From assembly GCA_944386285.1 (NCBI GenBank), contig CALXAM010000016.1, positions 1-34,262 on the forward strand: DNA of 34,262 nucleotides, read 5' to 3'. Below are positions 7,129 to 14,847 of the stretch, one piece after another. Position 1 is the first letter of the stretch. The number at the start of each line of letters is the position of its first letter. The position numbers and the translations under genes were made by a program. The DNA is from an uncultured Clostridia bacterium. Lineage in GTDB: Bacteria > Bacillota > Clostridia > Oscillospirales > Ruminococcaceae. Below the pieces are notes generated by a model that was not told the DNA's origin, searched no databases, and worked only from the letters and a program-made list of their open reading frames with translations.

Positions 7129-7935
7129 ATGCAAAAAAAACAAGCGCAGGCGCCCGCACCTTGCCGTTTTGGAGCGGAAGCGTTTCTGGCGCAAAAAGGG
7201 ACAACCGTCCGCTGGCTGGGCGGCGCCGGCGCGCTGATCAACTGTCAGGGGTATATCCTATTGATTGATCCGGTATTAAAAGGGTTTGATCTGCCTGTAT
7301 TCGCACAGCCGCCGATTGCGGCCGAATCGATTCCCCATGCAGATGCCGTGCTGCTGACACACAGTGACGGCGATCACTTCAGTGCGGAAACCTGCCGCGA
7401 TCTGCGCGCGGTCTGCGATGCGGTTCATGCGCCCCGCTATGTGGCCGGACTGGCAGAAGAAATCGGAATGCGGTCCATAGGGCACGCAATCGGCGACCGC
7501 TTTTGTGTGGGTCCGGTTGACGTGACAGTGACGCCGGTCGATCACACATGGCAAAATGATGTGCCTGGTGCGGCTGACCGCGTCTTTCAAAAAGAAGATT
7601 GCTGCGGCTTTTGGCTGGATACGCCCGACGGTACGATCTGGGCGATCGGTGATTCCCGGCTGATGGAGGAGCACCTGCACATGCCGGTTCCGGATTTGAT
7701 GCTGTTTGATTTTTCCGATGACAGCTGGCATATCGGGCTTGAAAATGCGGTAAAACTGGCGGATACTTATCCGGATACGCCGCTGCTGCTGTGGCATTGG
7801 GGATGTATCGACGCGCCCAAGATGGCGCCGTTTAACGCAAACCCCGACGACTTAAAGGCGCGGATCCGAAATCCGCAGCGCGCGCTGGTTTTATCGCCGG
7901 GACAGCCGCTTACGCTGACCCGTTTAAACGCATAG
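7129..7935 (+). CDS. MBL-fold metal-dependent hydrolase
   Basis: This 268-residue protein has the metallo-beta-lactamase fold of the Lactamase_B_2 type. The N-terminal strands (TTVRWLGGAGALINCQGYILLIDPVL) are typical of UlaG-like members, and the metal motif reads LTHSDGDHF (His78, Asp80, Asp82, His83). The usual HxHxDH is thus changed to HxDxDH, a variation known in some branches. Later ligands fit HTW near 183, IGDSR (the conserved Asp near 175) and WHWG near 225. The ATG at 7129 lies nine bases after AAAGGAG. The gene stands alone behind its own promoter. The substrate is unknown; relatives act on phosphoesters or lactones. Confidence 0.8.
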   Translation: MQKKQAQAPAPCRFGAEAFLAQKGTTVRWLGGAGALINCQGYILLIDPVLKGFDLPVFAQPPIAAESIPHADAVLLTHSDGDHFSAETCRDLRAVCDAVHAPRYVAGLAEEIGMRSIGHAIGDRFCVGPVDVTVTPVDHTWQNDVPGAADRVFQKEDCCGFWLDTPDGTIWAIGDSRLMEEHLHMPVPDLMLFDFSDDSWHIGLENAVKLADTYPDTPLLLWHWGCIDAPKMAPFNANPDDLKARIRNPQRALVLSPGQPLTLTRLNA

Positions 7936-8185
7936 GGAACGTACGGCGGTTTTCCTTGAGAACATTCCGGCGTACCTTATCCGTCGGCAGGACGGCTGCC
8001 AAACGCATTGTCCTTTGAACAACACATAAAAATTTGTAAGAAATGTTTCTTTACTTCATAGCGTTTGGAGGTCAATTTAGAATCATCACAGCGGAAGATC
8101 GATTTTTTCCCCGCCGTATGCGATGATGAACGCACGCAAAACATGAGATCGATACAAGTACACAAACCAGAAAGGAGAACCCAAA

Positions 8186-8596
8186 ATGCACAAGACGTAT
8201 GGGAAATTTACCGTCAGCGACGAAAAGGAAATGCTTCAGCTTGACCGTGTGCGCGAGATGATGCGGTCGGCGTACTGGACCGATGAAAAAGATATTGAGA
8301 TTTTAGAAAAAGCCATTGCCGCGGGGATGTGTTTCGGGGTCTACGACGACGGCAGACAGATTGCCTATTCCCGCATTGTTTCGGATTTTACGACCATGTA
8401 CTGGATCGCGGATGTCATTGTGGATGAGGCGTACCGCGGCGAAGGCGTCGGAACGATCCTGATGGAGGCGATTGTAGGACATGAACGGCTTCAAGGGTTA
8501 AGCGCCATGCTTGTGACACGGGATGCACACGGATTTTATGAGCGGTTCGACTTTGAAAGGGTCGAACATAAATTTATGAGCAGAAAAGGAAAATAG
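8186..8596 (+). CDS. GNAT-family N-acetyltransferase
   Basis: A 136-residue acetyl-CoA-dependent acyltransferase. The family's acetyl-CoA loop is visible as VDEAYRGEGVGTILMEAI (the R/Q-x-x-G-x-G/A pattern, residues about 82-99). It is preceded by the strand MYWIADVIV and followed by LVTRDAHGFYERFDFERV, the usual C-terminal end where a Tyr acts in catalysis. The protein resembles the small single-domain acetyltransferases of Clostridia whose substrate is not known. The ATG follows AGAAAGGAGAACCCAAA. The 250 bases upstream show no convincing promoter. A strong terminator follows, so it is a single-gene unit or the end of one with the MBL gene. Confidence 0.85.
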   Translation: MHKTYGKFTVSDEKEMLQLDRVREMMRSAYWTDEKDIEILEKAIAAGMCFGVYDDGRQIAYSRIVSDFTTMYWIADVIVDEAYRGEGVGTILMEAIVGHERLQGLSAMLVTRDAHGFYERFDFERVEHKFMSRKGK

Positions 8597-8602
8597 GACA
8601 TA

Positions 8603-8638
8603 AAAAAGCGGCTGTCTTTAAAAAGGCAGCCGTTTTTT
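8603..8638 (+). terminator. Intrinsic terminator after the GNAT gene
   Basis: Stem CGGCTGTCTT/AAGGCAGCCG with one G-T pair, flanked by an A run upstream and six T downstream, so it could act in both directions. Confidence 0.85.
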
Positions 8639-8800
8639 GCGCGTGATCAAGCGCCTGTCCTGCGGCAGTAAACGGCATGGACAAAGCGCAGATGACAATG
8701 CTTTGGCTGCAATAAAAACGGCCCCATTTCGGCGATCCGATCTCATATGCAAAACAAAAACAGGTTCCTGCATGATATGGAAATCAGTCAAATTCTTTCT

Positions 8801-8852
8801 GTAAATAAACTTTACAAATTTACTTGCCTCCTGCCGGAATTTATGATAAGAT
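8801..8852 (+). promoter_or_regulatory. Promoter and possible operator of the amino-sugar kinase operon
   Basis: TTGCCT at 8824-8829, 17 bases, TAAGAT at 8847-8852. Just upstream lies an inverted repeat GTAAAT (8801-8806) ... ATTTAC (8818-8823), which touches the -35 box. An activator or repressor responding to amino sugars could bind here; this is inferred. Confidence 0.6.
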
Positions 8853-8905
8853 GAATGTATGAAGCCCTGTGGGCAAGGAAACGATTTCATAGGAAGGAGA
8901 AGACC

Positions 8906-9865
8906 ATGTATTATTTAGGGATTGATTCAGGCGGGACAAAAGCTGCGTTTCTTCTTGGCGATGAGCACGGCCGTATCTATGCGCGTCATCGTGCCGACGG
9001 ATGCAGAGTGCTGGATACCGGAAAGGCAGGCGTCAAACAGATGGTTTCTGAGGGCGTTGCGGAAATCTGCAAAAAAGCAGGGATTACGCCTGACGACATT
9101 GCCAGTCTGGGTCTTGGAATCAGCGGCTACGGTGAGGGCGAAGGCACCGAGCAGGAAACACTCGAGGCTTGTGAGGAAGTTCTTTCTCCGGGAAGAGCAG
9201 TCTGCCAGTGCGATACGTATATCGGCTGGGCAGGTTCATTGCTGTTTGAACCGGGCATCAATGTCATTTCCGGTACCGGCTCCATCGTCTACGGTGTAAA
9301 CAAAGACGGAATATCAGCCCGCTGCGGCGGCTGGGGCGCTTGGAACGCCGGATGTGACGAGGGGTCCTGCACCTGGCACGGACAACGGGTGATTCAGGAA
9401 TGGACCAGACAGGCGGATGGCAGACGGCCGCGGACAAAGCTTTACGAGATGTTCAGAAACCATTTTCAAATTGAGGGGGAAGACGAATACTTTGTTATGC
9501 GGTTAAACCAGGAAGTCATTCGGGGACGCGGACTGCCGGAGCTGCAGCGCTTCTTGGCGGAAGTCTATGAAGCGGGTGATCCTGTCGCCGCACAGATTTA
9601 TGATGAGGGCGCGGAAAATCTCTGGCAGTGCATTCAGACGGCTGCCGGCAAACTCGGACTAAACGGCACTTCGTATCCGGTGTCCTATTCCGGCGGATTG
9701 TTTAAATCGGGCGAATGTGCGCTCGCGCCGTTACGAAAGCGCATCGAAAGCGCCGGTGCACGGCTTGTTCCGCCTCGTTTTGAACCGGACGTCGGCGCGT
9801 TGATGATGGCGATTCGGTTTAAGCATCCGGATTTTGATCCAAAGACATTCAAGATAAAAGAGTAA
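8906..9865 (+). CDS. BadF/BadG/BcrA/BcrD-type N-acetylglucosamine kinase
   Basis: This 319-residue ATPase belongs to the ASKHA fold (actin, sugar kinase, Hsp70). It starts with the phosphate-1 loop YLGIDSGGTKAAFLL. The middle carries GINVISGTGSIVYG (phosphate-2) and CGGWGAWNAGCDEGS, the family's substrate-side block. The late glycine motif is VSYSGGLFKSGE. The domain order and length match bacterial N-acetylglucosamine kinases. The start at 8906 follows GGAAGGAG; an upstream in-frame ATG at 8855 has none and lies on the -10 box. It is 14 bases from a SIS-domain gene and shares its promoter. The pair likely phosphorylates and then isomerises or deaminates an amino sugar. The sugar identity is inferred from family and neighbour only. 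Confidence 0.85.
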   Translation: MYYLGIDSGGTKAAFLLGDEHGRIYARHRADGCRVLDTGKAGVKQMVSEGVAEICKKAGITPDDIASLGLGISGYGEGEGTEQETLEACEEVLSPGRAVCQCDTYIGWAGSLLFEPGINVISGTGSIVYGVNKDGISARCGGWGAWNAGCDEGSCTWHGQRVIQEWTRQADGRRPRTKLYEMFRNHFQIEGEDEYFVMRLNQEVIRGRGLPELQRFLAEVYEAGDPVAAQIYDEGAENLWQCIQTAAGKLGLNGTSYPVSYSGGLFKSGECALAPLRKRIESAGARLVPPRFEPDVGALMMAIRFKHPDFDPKTFKIKE

Positions 9866-9879
9866 AGGAGACGATTGAT

Positions 9880-10944
9880 ATGGTTACGATGCTCGATTGC
9901 ATTCAAAGGGTTCCCTCCCTTCTTGACAAAATCATTGAAAACGCAAATGTGACATTTGATGACGTGTTCACGGTATACGATCCGAACGAAATCAATGAAA
10001 TCTGTCTGATCGGTTCGGGTACTTCATATAACAGTGCGGCGACTGCGCGTTATCTGGCGGAATCTGCTTCCGGCGTCCGTGTCACGCCGATGCTGCCGAA
10101 TGAATTTCTGTATAGCTATACGGTCAGAAATCCCAAAGCGTTATACGTATTGATCTCACAGACCGGTACGTCCACCGTTACGATGAAAGCGGTGCAATAC
10201 GTCAATGAACAGGGCTTTATGTCGGCATGCGTCTCCGAAAAAGCGGATACGCCGATCGCAAAAGAAGCAAAAGCCTTCATCAACATGGGATGCGGATATG
10301 AGGAATACTCCATGCGTACCATCGGCTACAGCACCTCCGTTTTGACACTGATGCTGCTTGGCATGGAGCTTGGCAAACGAAACGGAAATTTAAGCCAGGC
10401 TGATTACGACAAATACATCGCGCAGGCAAAGGCTGCCTCCGCGAATATTCCTTCTGTCATTGAAAAGGCGCAGAAATGGATGGACACAAGCCGCAGAAAG
10501 ATCATGAAATCCGCGTTTATCGCGTTCACCGGTACGGGCGCATTATACGGCGTCGCATCCGAGGCTGCGGTAAAAGTTTGGGAAGCGCCGCAGTATCCGA
10601 GCGCCGGCTATGAGCTGGACGAAGGAATGCACGGGCCGAACTACGGCTATAACTATAATCATGCGGTGATCATTCTCAATGACGGCGGCCGGGACAGCAA
10701 AAAAGCGCTCCAGCTCGCAAAATACATGAAGAACGAAAATCAAAACGGCTATGTGATCGGTGTGGATACGATTGACGAGAAAGATCTTGCGTTTAATCCC
10801 CAGGGCGGCGCGTTTGACTGTCTGGAGTTTGCGGCTGCCATTCAGGTGCTCATGTATCGTCTTGCGGTTGACGGCGGACGTGATTTTTCCATTACCAATG
10901 TCCATGAGAAAATGAACAGCTACTTTCATTCGCACAGCAAGTAA
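9880..10944 (+). CDS. SIS-domain phosphosugar isomerase/deaminase-like protein
   Basis: 354 residues with two sugar isomerase (SIS) domains. The first holds CLIGSGTSYNSAATARYLAE and VLISQTGTSTVTMKAV, the Ser/Thr-rich phosphosugar loops. The second holds FTGTGALYGVASEAAVKVWE and ends with GGRDFSITNVHEKMNSYF, much like the glucosamine-fructose-6-phosphate isomerase half of GlmS and the AgaS/FrlB-type enzymes. It lacks the glutamine amidotransferase domain of GlmS, so it is not the biosynthetic enzyme. The start is preceded by AAAGGAG. With the kinase just upstream it probably interconverts aminosugar- or fructosamine-phosphates for catabolism. Which reaction it catalyses cannot be decided here. 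Confidence 0.8.
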   Translation: MVTMLDCIQRVPSLLDKIIENANVTFDDVFTVYDPNEINEICLIGSGTSYNSAATARYLAESASGVRVTPMLPNEFLYSYTVRNPKALYVLISQTGTSTVTMKAVQYVNEQGFMSACVSEKADTPIAKEAKAFINMGCGYEEYSMRTIGYSTSVLTLMLLGMELGKRNGNLSQADYDKYIAQAKAASANIPSVIEKAQKWMDTSRRKIMKSAFIAFTGTGALYGVASEAAVKVWEAPQYPSAGYELDEGMHGPNYGYNYNHAVIILNDGGRDSKKALQLAKYMKNENQNGYVIGVDTIDEKDLAFNPQGGAFDCLEFAAAIQVLMYRLAVDGGRDFSITNVHEKMNSYFHSHSK

Positions 10945-10985
10945 GCTGTTATTTTGAAAATGTTGTTCACCTCGTGAGCACTAAT

Positions 10986-11022
10986 AAAAAGCAGGAGTGT
11001 TTTTATACGCTCCTGCTTTTTT
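10986..11022 (+). terminator. Intrinsic terminator of the kinase-SIS operon
   Basis: Stem GCAGGAG with three further pairs, matched by CTCCTGC at 11010-11016, then TTTTTT. An A run before the stem means it could work in both directions. Confidence 0.9.
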
Positions 11023-11250
11023 GTATCGGTTTCGCGCTCGGACGGTGCGGTTCTCTTAGGGAAAACAGCAGTACGAAACGGTTGGATGCGGCATGCTGTT
11101 TACGATAAAGCGATATCCCTATATGTTTTGTATTGCCGGCTTGTTTTTCGTGTTGCATTTCGTGTTGCATTTTTTAAAAAAACGCATGGAAAAAGGCGGG
11201 GCGCGCATATTAAAAAAGAAAAAGGCACCCGCTTTGGACGCGCGCATTTT
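11023..11250. other. Intergenic stretch without a supported gene
   Basis: The sequence holds a doubled phrase TTCGTGTTGCATTT (about 11148-11173) and a purine-rich run. Two overlapping short frames lack ribosome sites. No promoter or RNA is evident. Confidence 0.4.
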
Positions 11251-11252
11251 CA

Positions 11253-11326
11253 TACACTGCAGTGTATTTTACATATTCCGCAGAAATTTATTTCATTGAA
11301 AAAAGCACGCGAAAGCGTGCTTTTTT
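11253..11326. repeat. Left direct repeat of the S23 element, ending in a terminator hairpin
   Basis: The segment ACACTGCAGTGTATTTTACA, then ATTCCGCAGAAATTTATTTC, then ATTG and a 12-bp hairpin (AAAAAAGCACGC, loop GAAA, 11299-11326). It recurs to the right of the S23 gene at 11826-11936 with extra hairpins inserted. The hairpin carries T runs on both strands and can end the minus-strand S23 transcript. Confidence 0.8.
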
Positions 11327-11353
11327 GGCTGTTTGGATTTTACACTAATCCGT

Positions 11354-11704
11354 TTATTTATGATTATTTCCCTTCGCTGTGTTGATAGAAGCAATTAAAA
11401 TTCTGCGAATGGTACCACACTGATTATATAATTCTTTTGCAATTTCTCTGTCAATCAAGTCTGATTTTATAAATAATTCAATCCAATATTCTGTTTCATA
11501 ACATTCTTTAAGTGATATTTGAAGTTTAGCAATGAAATCGGGTTTGCTGTGCGCATAATTTGCTTCGTGTATATTGGCACCGATACTTGTTGCACAGCGT
11601 TCTAATTGATTAACAAGTGCATAATGCCCCTTCATGCTCTCGCAGAGTGTTATGATTTTTACAGAAAAGTCCATCGACAAATCAATAAGCTTGTTTTCTT
11701 TCAA
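11354..11704 (-). CDS. Stand-alone S23-type four-helix-bundle protein
   Basis: This 116-residue protein matches the four-helix-bundle family first seen in 23S rRNA intervening sequences (S23, also similar in fold to Avd). Typical phrases are LSMDFSVKIITLCESMKG near the start, LVNQLERCATSIGANIHEANY, LQISLKECYETEYWIELFIKS and the ending GTIRRILIASI. The length is the usual 110-125. The start is TTG at 11704, five bases after AGGTGA. No reverse transcriptase or rRNA gene is adjacent, so it is an orphan copy rather than a diversity-generating element or an rRNA insert. It is AT-rich compared with the flanking genes. It sits inside a hairpin array bounded by direct repeats and next to a tRNA gene, which suggests a small transposable or recombining unit. 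Function unknown. Confidence 0.85.
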   Translation of the reverse strand: MKENKLIDLSMDFSVKIITLCESMKGHYALVNQLERCATSIGANIHEANYAHSKPDFIAKLQISLKECYETEYWIELFIKSDLIDREIAKELYNQCGTIRRILIASINTAKGNNHK

Positions 11705-11756
11705 TTATATCACCTCTGTAAACAGGATCGTACAGTTGATGAAATATAGCTGTGCA

Positions 11757-11936
11757 ATATAAAATAATCCTGACGGATTATGAAATTTTCTGCTTTGCAG
11801 AAAGTGAAATGAAATAAATCTTTTATACACTACAGTGTATTTCACAGCGTAAGCCATTTCACATGCCGAAGGCATACTTCACATATTCCGCAGGAATTTA
11901 TTTCATTGAAAAAAGCACGCTTTCGCGTGCTTTTTT
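11757..11936. repeat. Mini-hairpin array flanking the S23 gene, with the right direct repeat
   Basis: A row of at least six very short palindromes lies here: ATCC-TGAC-GGAT, TTTCTGC-TTT-GCAGAAA, ACACTACAGTGT, GC-GTAA-GC, ATGCC-GAA-GGCAT and ATTCC-GCA-GGAAT. They are separated by GAAAT in the left part and by its reverse complement ATTTC/TTCAC in the right part. It closes with a 12-bp terminator hairpin (11909-11936) whose loop reads TTTC on the plus strand, the inverse of the left copy. The part 11826-11936 is the right direct repeat matching 11253-11326. The hairpin also terminates the minus-strand tRNA gene. Confidence 0.75.
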
Positions 11937-11938
11937 CC

Positions 11939-12024
11939 TGGTGCGAAGGATGGGATTTGAACCCACACATCGAATCCGACACTAGCACCTCAAGCTAGCG
12001 CGTATGCCATTCCGCCACCTTCGC
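11939..12024 (-). tRNA. tRNA-Leu (GAG)
   Basis: The minus strand folds as a class II tRNA. The acceptor stem is GCGAAGG/CCTTCGC. The anticodon stem is CTAGC/GCTAG around the loop TTGAGGT, giving anticodon GAG. A long variable arm follows, and the T arm is GTGGG-TTCAAAT-CCCAT. CCA is encoded (11939-11941). The terminator hairpin at 11909-11936 follows immediately. Confidence 0.92.
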
Positions 12025-12088
12025 GTTTGCCTTATTTCTTTCGACGCAGATTAGTATATCAAAACGCGAAAGGAAAGTCAAGCATTTT

Positions 12089-13591
12089 TTAAAATTTTTT
12101 TTGACATTTTTTTCGGAACAGAGAAATGTCGGATTTTGAGAAGCATCCAAACAGAAACAAAAGCCCCACATAGAGCGCGAAACAAAAGACTGCGCCGACC
12201 AAAACGGACACATGAATCAGAAGCTTTGTGAGGATGCAGGATACCGCACAGAACAAAAGCGGCACAAGAATCCAGCGGACAAGATCAATCCGCAGACGGC
12301 TGACCCGAATGAGCTGTGCGGCGCTCATCGAAGCGTTGAAGATCGTGCCGGCGTACAGCATGAATAAGTACCCCTGCATCCCGCGTATGGGGACGAGGAA
12401 AAAGACGAGCAGTGTCCGCATCAGCGCGTCGGCTGTGTTGTATTTCATCGAAGCCACCTGCTGATTGAGCCCTTTTAAAATGCCGTCAACGATCTGATCG
12501 ACGTATAACAGCGGAATGAGCGGCGCGGTGGCACGGAGATAGCCCGATACCTGCGTGCTTTGAAAAAAGAGCACACCGATCTCGTCGGCAAATAGCAGGG
12601 TGACACCCATGATGCCGAACGCGTACCAGAGCGTGAGCCTTAAGCAGCGCTTTGTCATGTAGAGCACACGCTTTTGATTGTGCACCGCCGCCGCGGCGGA
12701 TACCTCGGGGACCAGCAGGCTGGCGATCGGGGAGAGCAAAACGGCAGGGAAGGTCAACAGCGGCAGGACCATGCCTTTGACCATGCCGTACTGCGCGAGC
12801 GCCTGCGCACTGTGCGCGCCGTACCGCTTTAACCCCGACGGCACTAAGCTGTTTTCAATCGAGGAAAGTACGCTTCGGATGTTGTTGCCGACGGCAACCG
12901 GCAGCACGATCGTCCCCATCTGTCTGGCGATCCCGCGGGGCGCTTTCTGCTTTGTCTTTTGGCGTGTGACAAGGTACGAGAAAAAGGCGTAGATGCACGA
13001 GAGAATCTCAGATAAAACCGAACCGGCCGTCAGCGCCATGCAGGCGGCGGTGATGTCGCCGGGCGCGTACAGGGAAAGAAGCCATACCGTCGCGGCCATG
13101 GCGACAAGCTGTTCGACTACATCGCCGCTGACCGAGAGCGCCGCGCGCCGAAGCCCCAAAAAATAGCCGCGGATGACGGCGGCCGTGCTCAAAAACGGAA
13201 TGCCGAACGAGAAAAGCTTTAACAGCGGCGCGGTGCGCGGTTCGCCTAACCAGGCGTTCGCCGCCCAGTCGGCACAGAAAAACAACAAAACCGCCGCCGT
13301 CACACCGAGAAAAAGCGATGCGCAAAATCCAAGGCGGAATGCCTTTTTTACACCGGCAGGCTGATTCTTTGCCTGCTGTTCGGATACGATCCGCGTCACA
13401 GCGATCGTAATGCCCGAGGTCGAAAGCGTGACCGCAAGCATGTAGATTGAACACGCGAGCTGGAAAAGTCCCATGCCCTGCGCGCCGATCCGGTTTGCGA
13501 GCCAGACGGAAAAGCCGGTCTGCGTCCCGCGCAAAAACAGCCCCGCCACCGTTAAGACGAGCGCGCTTTTTAAAAATGAATTTGTTTTCAA
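12089..13591 (-). CDS. SpoVB/MurJ-like oligosaccharide flippase (MATE/MOP superfamily)
   Basis: An integral membrane protein of about 500 residues with some 14 hydrophobic helices. The first 60 residues ([20 protein letters not shown], then [20 protein letters not shown] and [14 protein letters not shown]) are the hallmark of the SpoVB-like polysaccharide transporters of sporulating Firmicutes, which flip lipid-linked sugars across the membrane. The start is best placed at the TTG at 13591, eight bases after GGAGGG; an ATG at 13627 lacks a site. The last helix is followed by a short basic tail. It is divergent from the flavin reductase-rubredoxin gene. It might be SpoVB itself or a paralogue for cell-wall or spore-cortex precursors; sequence alone does not decide. 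Confidence 0.8.
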   Translation of the reverse strand: MKTNSFLKSALVLTVAGLFLRGTQTGFSVWLANRIGAQGMGLFQLACSIYMLAVTLSTSGITIAVTRIVSEQQAKNQPAGVKKAFRLGFCASLFLGVTAAVLLFFCADWAANAWLGEPRTAPLLKLFSFGIPFLSTAAVIRGYFLGLRRAALSVSGDVVEQLVAMAATVWLLSLYAPGDITAACMALTAGSVLSEILSCIYAFFSYLVTRQKTKQKAPRGIARQMGTIVLPVAVGNNIRSVLSSIENSLVPSGLKRYGAHSAQALAQYGMVKGMVLPLLTFPAVLLSPIASLLVPEVSAAAAVHNQKRVLYMTKRCLRLTLWYAFGIMGVTLLFADEIGVLFFQSTQVSGYLRATAPLIPLLYVDQIVDGILKGLNQQVASMKYNTADALMRTLLVFFLVPIRGMQGYLFMLYAGTIFNASMSAAQLIRVSRLRIDLVRWILVPLLFCAVSCILTKLLIHVSVLVGAVFCFALYVGLLFLFGCFSKSDISLFRKKCQKKF

Positions 13592-13658
13592 CGCCGCATC
13601 CCTCCGCCTTTCGTTGTCCTCATCCATTCATATGCGCAAAAAAATTTGTTTATCCCCC

Positions 13659-13710
13659 TTGTTTTCTCTTGAAAGTATGGTATACTAAAGATACAAGTAT
13701 ACTGATTGAG
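13659..13710 (+). promoter_or_regulatory. Promoter and inverted repeat before the flavin reductase-rubredoxin gene
   Basis: TTGTTT at 13659-13664, a 16-base spacer, TATACT at 13681-13686. The -10 box is part of an inverted repeat GTATACT ... AGTATAC (about 13680-13702), placed so that a bound regulator would block RNA polymerase. Confidence 0.55.
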
Positions 13711-13731
13711 TATAATTTAGGAGGTACACGC

Positions 13732-14352
13732 ATGGATCAAACAGCAATTTATCGGATTCCTTACGGACTTTACTACCTTGGCACAACGGCAAACGGAAAA
13801 TCGAACATCTGCGTTGTGAATACGGTTTCGCAGGTGACGGACGAGCCGAAGCGCGTCAGCGTGACGGTGTTAAAGACGAATCTCACGTGTGAATTGATCT
13901 TGGCGTCGGGCACATTCAGCGTTTCCATTCTGGACGCGGACTCCACACTCGCGGACATCGCGCATTTTGGACAGCAGAGCGGCAGAAACACCGACAAGCT
14001 TGCATCCAAAGCGATTTCGTTTGACGTGCTCGGCAATCCGGTTTATAAAGAAAACTGTGCGGCAGTGATGAGCGTGCGCGTCACACAGACAGTCGATCTT
14101 GACACCCACATGATGTTTATCGGAGAGCTTGCGGACGCATCGGTGGAGTCGGACAAAACCCCGATGACCTATGCCGCATACCGTGCAAAGAAAGCGGGCG
14201 TCAAAGTGGAGGCGTCAAAACCGGCGCCGGCAACTTACCAGTGCAAGATCTGTCACTATGTGTATGACGGGGAGATTCCGTTTGAGGAGCTTCCGGACGA
14301 TTATGTCTGTCCAGTTTGTAAAAAACCGAAGAGCTTTTTCGTAAAAATGTAA
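13732..14352 (+). CDS. Flavin reductase fused to rubredoxin (Hrb-like)
   Basis: 206 residues. Residues 1-150 are a flavin reductase-like FMN split barrel ([20 protein letters not shown], then [20 protein letters not shown]). Residues about 163-206 are a rubredoxin with its four iron ligands as CKIC and CPVC, in the context [12 protein letters not shown] and [15 protein letters not shown]. The second knuckle has Lys where Gly is usual, and the loop between the knuckles is short. This order matches high-molecular-weight rubredoxins such as Hrb of Moorella, which pass electrons from NAD(P)H to flavodiiron proteins that remove O2 or NO. The ATG follows AGGAGG at seven bases. Alone behind its own promoter; no flavodiiron gene is in the window. 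An oxidative or nitrosative stress role is inferred. Confidence 0.88.
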   Translation: MDQTAIYRIPYGLYYLGTTANGKSNICVVNTVSQVTDEPKRVSVTVLKTNLTCELILASGTFSVSILDADSTLADIAHFGQQSGRNTDKLASKAISFDVLGNPVYKENCAAVMSVRVTQTVDLDTHMMFIGELADASVESDKTPMTYAAYRAKKAGVKVEASKPAPATYQCKICHYVYDGEIPFEELPDDYVCPVCKKPKSFFVKM

Positions 14353-14358
14353 TAAAAC

Positions 14359-14387
14359 TTGACATTTTTTAAAAAACAGATTATACT
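14359..14387 (+). promoter_or_regulatory. Near-consensus promoter of the TM1266-hydE-hydG operon
   Basis: TTGACA at 14359-14364, exactly 17 bases, then TATACT at 14382-14387. It is one of the strongest-looking promoters in the window and fires into a leader of about 200 bases. Confidence 0.8.
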
Positions 14388-14393
14388 AAATTC

Positions 14394-14558
14394 ATTACCG
14401 GACAAAAAAGAAACAGTTCTGATTTGGATGGGCTTGGATGATTCTTTGCGCTGATTTTAACGGGGATTCCCTGCGAAAAAAGCGGCAAAAACGGATAATC
14501 TGAACATCAATGCATATAAAGGTGAGCTGTATCCTTTTTTAAGGGTACAGCTTTTTTT
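14394..14558 (+). ncRNA. Structured leader RNA ending in a terminator (candidate attenuator)
   Basis: Between the promoter and the first gene lies a leader with nested pairing. P1: 14416-14424 with 14497-14505 (GTTC-T-GATT against AATC-T-GAAC, one T-T mismatch). P2: 14445-14452 with 14481-14489 (TTTGCGCT against AGC, bulged G, GCAAA). P3: GGG/CCC at 14463-14471. P1 encloses a purine-rich arm (about 14425-14440). An intrinsic terminator follows at 14525-14558. I do not recognise it as a known riboswitch family, and I see no obvious antiterminator. It may be an attenuator for H-cluster maturation genes or a stand-alone RNA. Confidence 0.5.
14525..14558 (+). terminator. Intrinsic terminator inside the hyd maturation leader
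   Basis: The 10-bp stem AGCTGTATCC/GGGTACAGCT (one T-G pair) is followed by TTTTTTT and lies 35 bases before the TTG start of the first gene. A terminator at this place implies conditional read-through. Confidence 0.85.
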
Positions 14559-14592
14559 ATATTAAGCTTTTTATGGAGAAGGAGGCACTTGC

Positions 14593-14847
14593 TTGGAAAA
14601 ACGGATTGCGCTGATCGGGATTATTGTGGAGGACACCGCGATGATCGAGCAGTTAAACCGGTTGCTGCATGATTACAGGGAATATATCATCGGCAGGATG
14701 GGGATTCCGTATAAGGAGCGGGGAATGAACATCATCAGCGTGGCGCTCGACGCACCAATGCCGGCGATCAGTGCACTTTCGGGAAAAATCGGCGCGCTCA
14801 GCGGAATGCAGGTGAAAACGATTTATGCAAAACCAAAAGACGAATGA
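14593..14847 (+). CDS. TM1266-family putative regulator of the iron-only hydrogenase system
   Basis: An 84-residue protein matching the TM1266-type family, small NikR/ACT-like proteins found next to [FeFe]-hydrogenase maturation genes. Visible features are the opening strand KRIALIGIIVEDTAMIEQLN, the helix YREYIIGRMGIPYKERGMN and the closing strand MQVKTIYAK. The start is TTG at 14593, seven bases after AAGGAGG. The gene overlaps hydE by 23 bases, so translation is probably coupled. Its family name rests on this gene context in many genomes; the ligand and target are not established. Possibly it senses an intermediate of H-cluster assembly. Confidence 0.85.
   Translation: MEKRIALIGIIVEDTAMIEQLNRLLHDYREYIIGRMGIPYKERGMNIISVALDAPMPAISALSGKIGALSGMQVKTIYAKPKDE

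Noticed and set aside
11093..11299. Small membrane protein (68 residues with a hydrophobic start and basic tail)
   Set aside because: No ribosome site, it runs into the direct repeat, and an overlapping frame is equally open.
11354..11704. Avd protein of a diversity-generating retroelement
   Set aside because: There is no reverse transcriptase, template repeat or variable repeat nearby; only the four-helix fold is shared.
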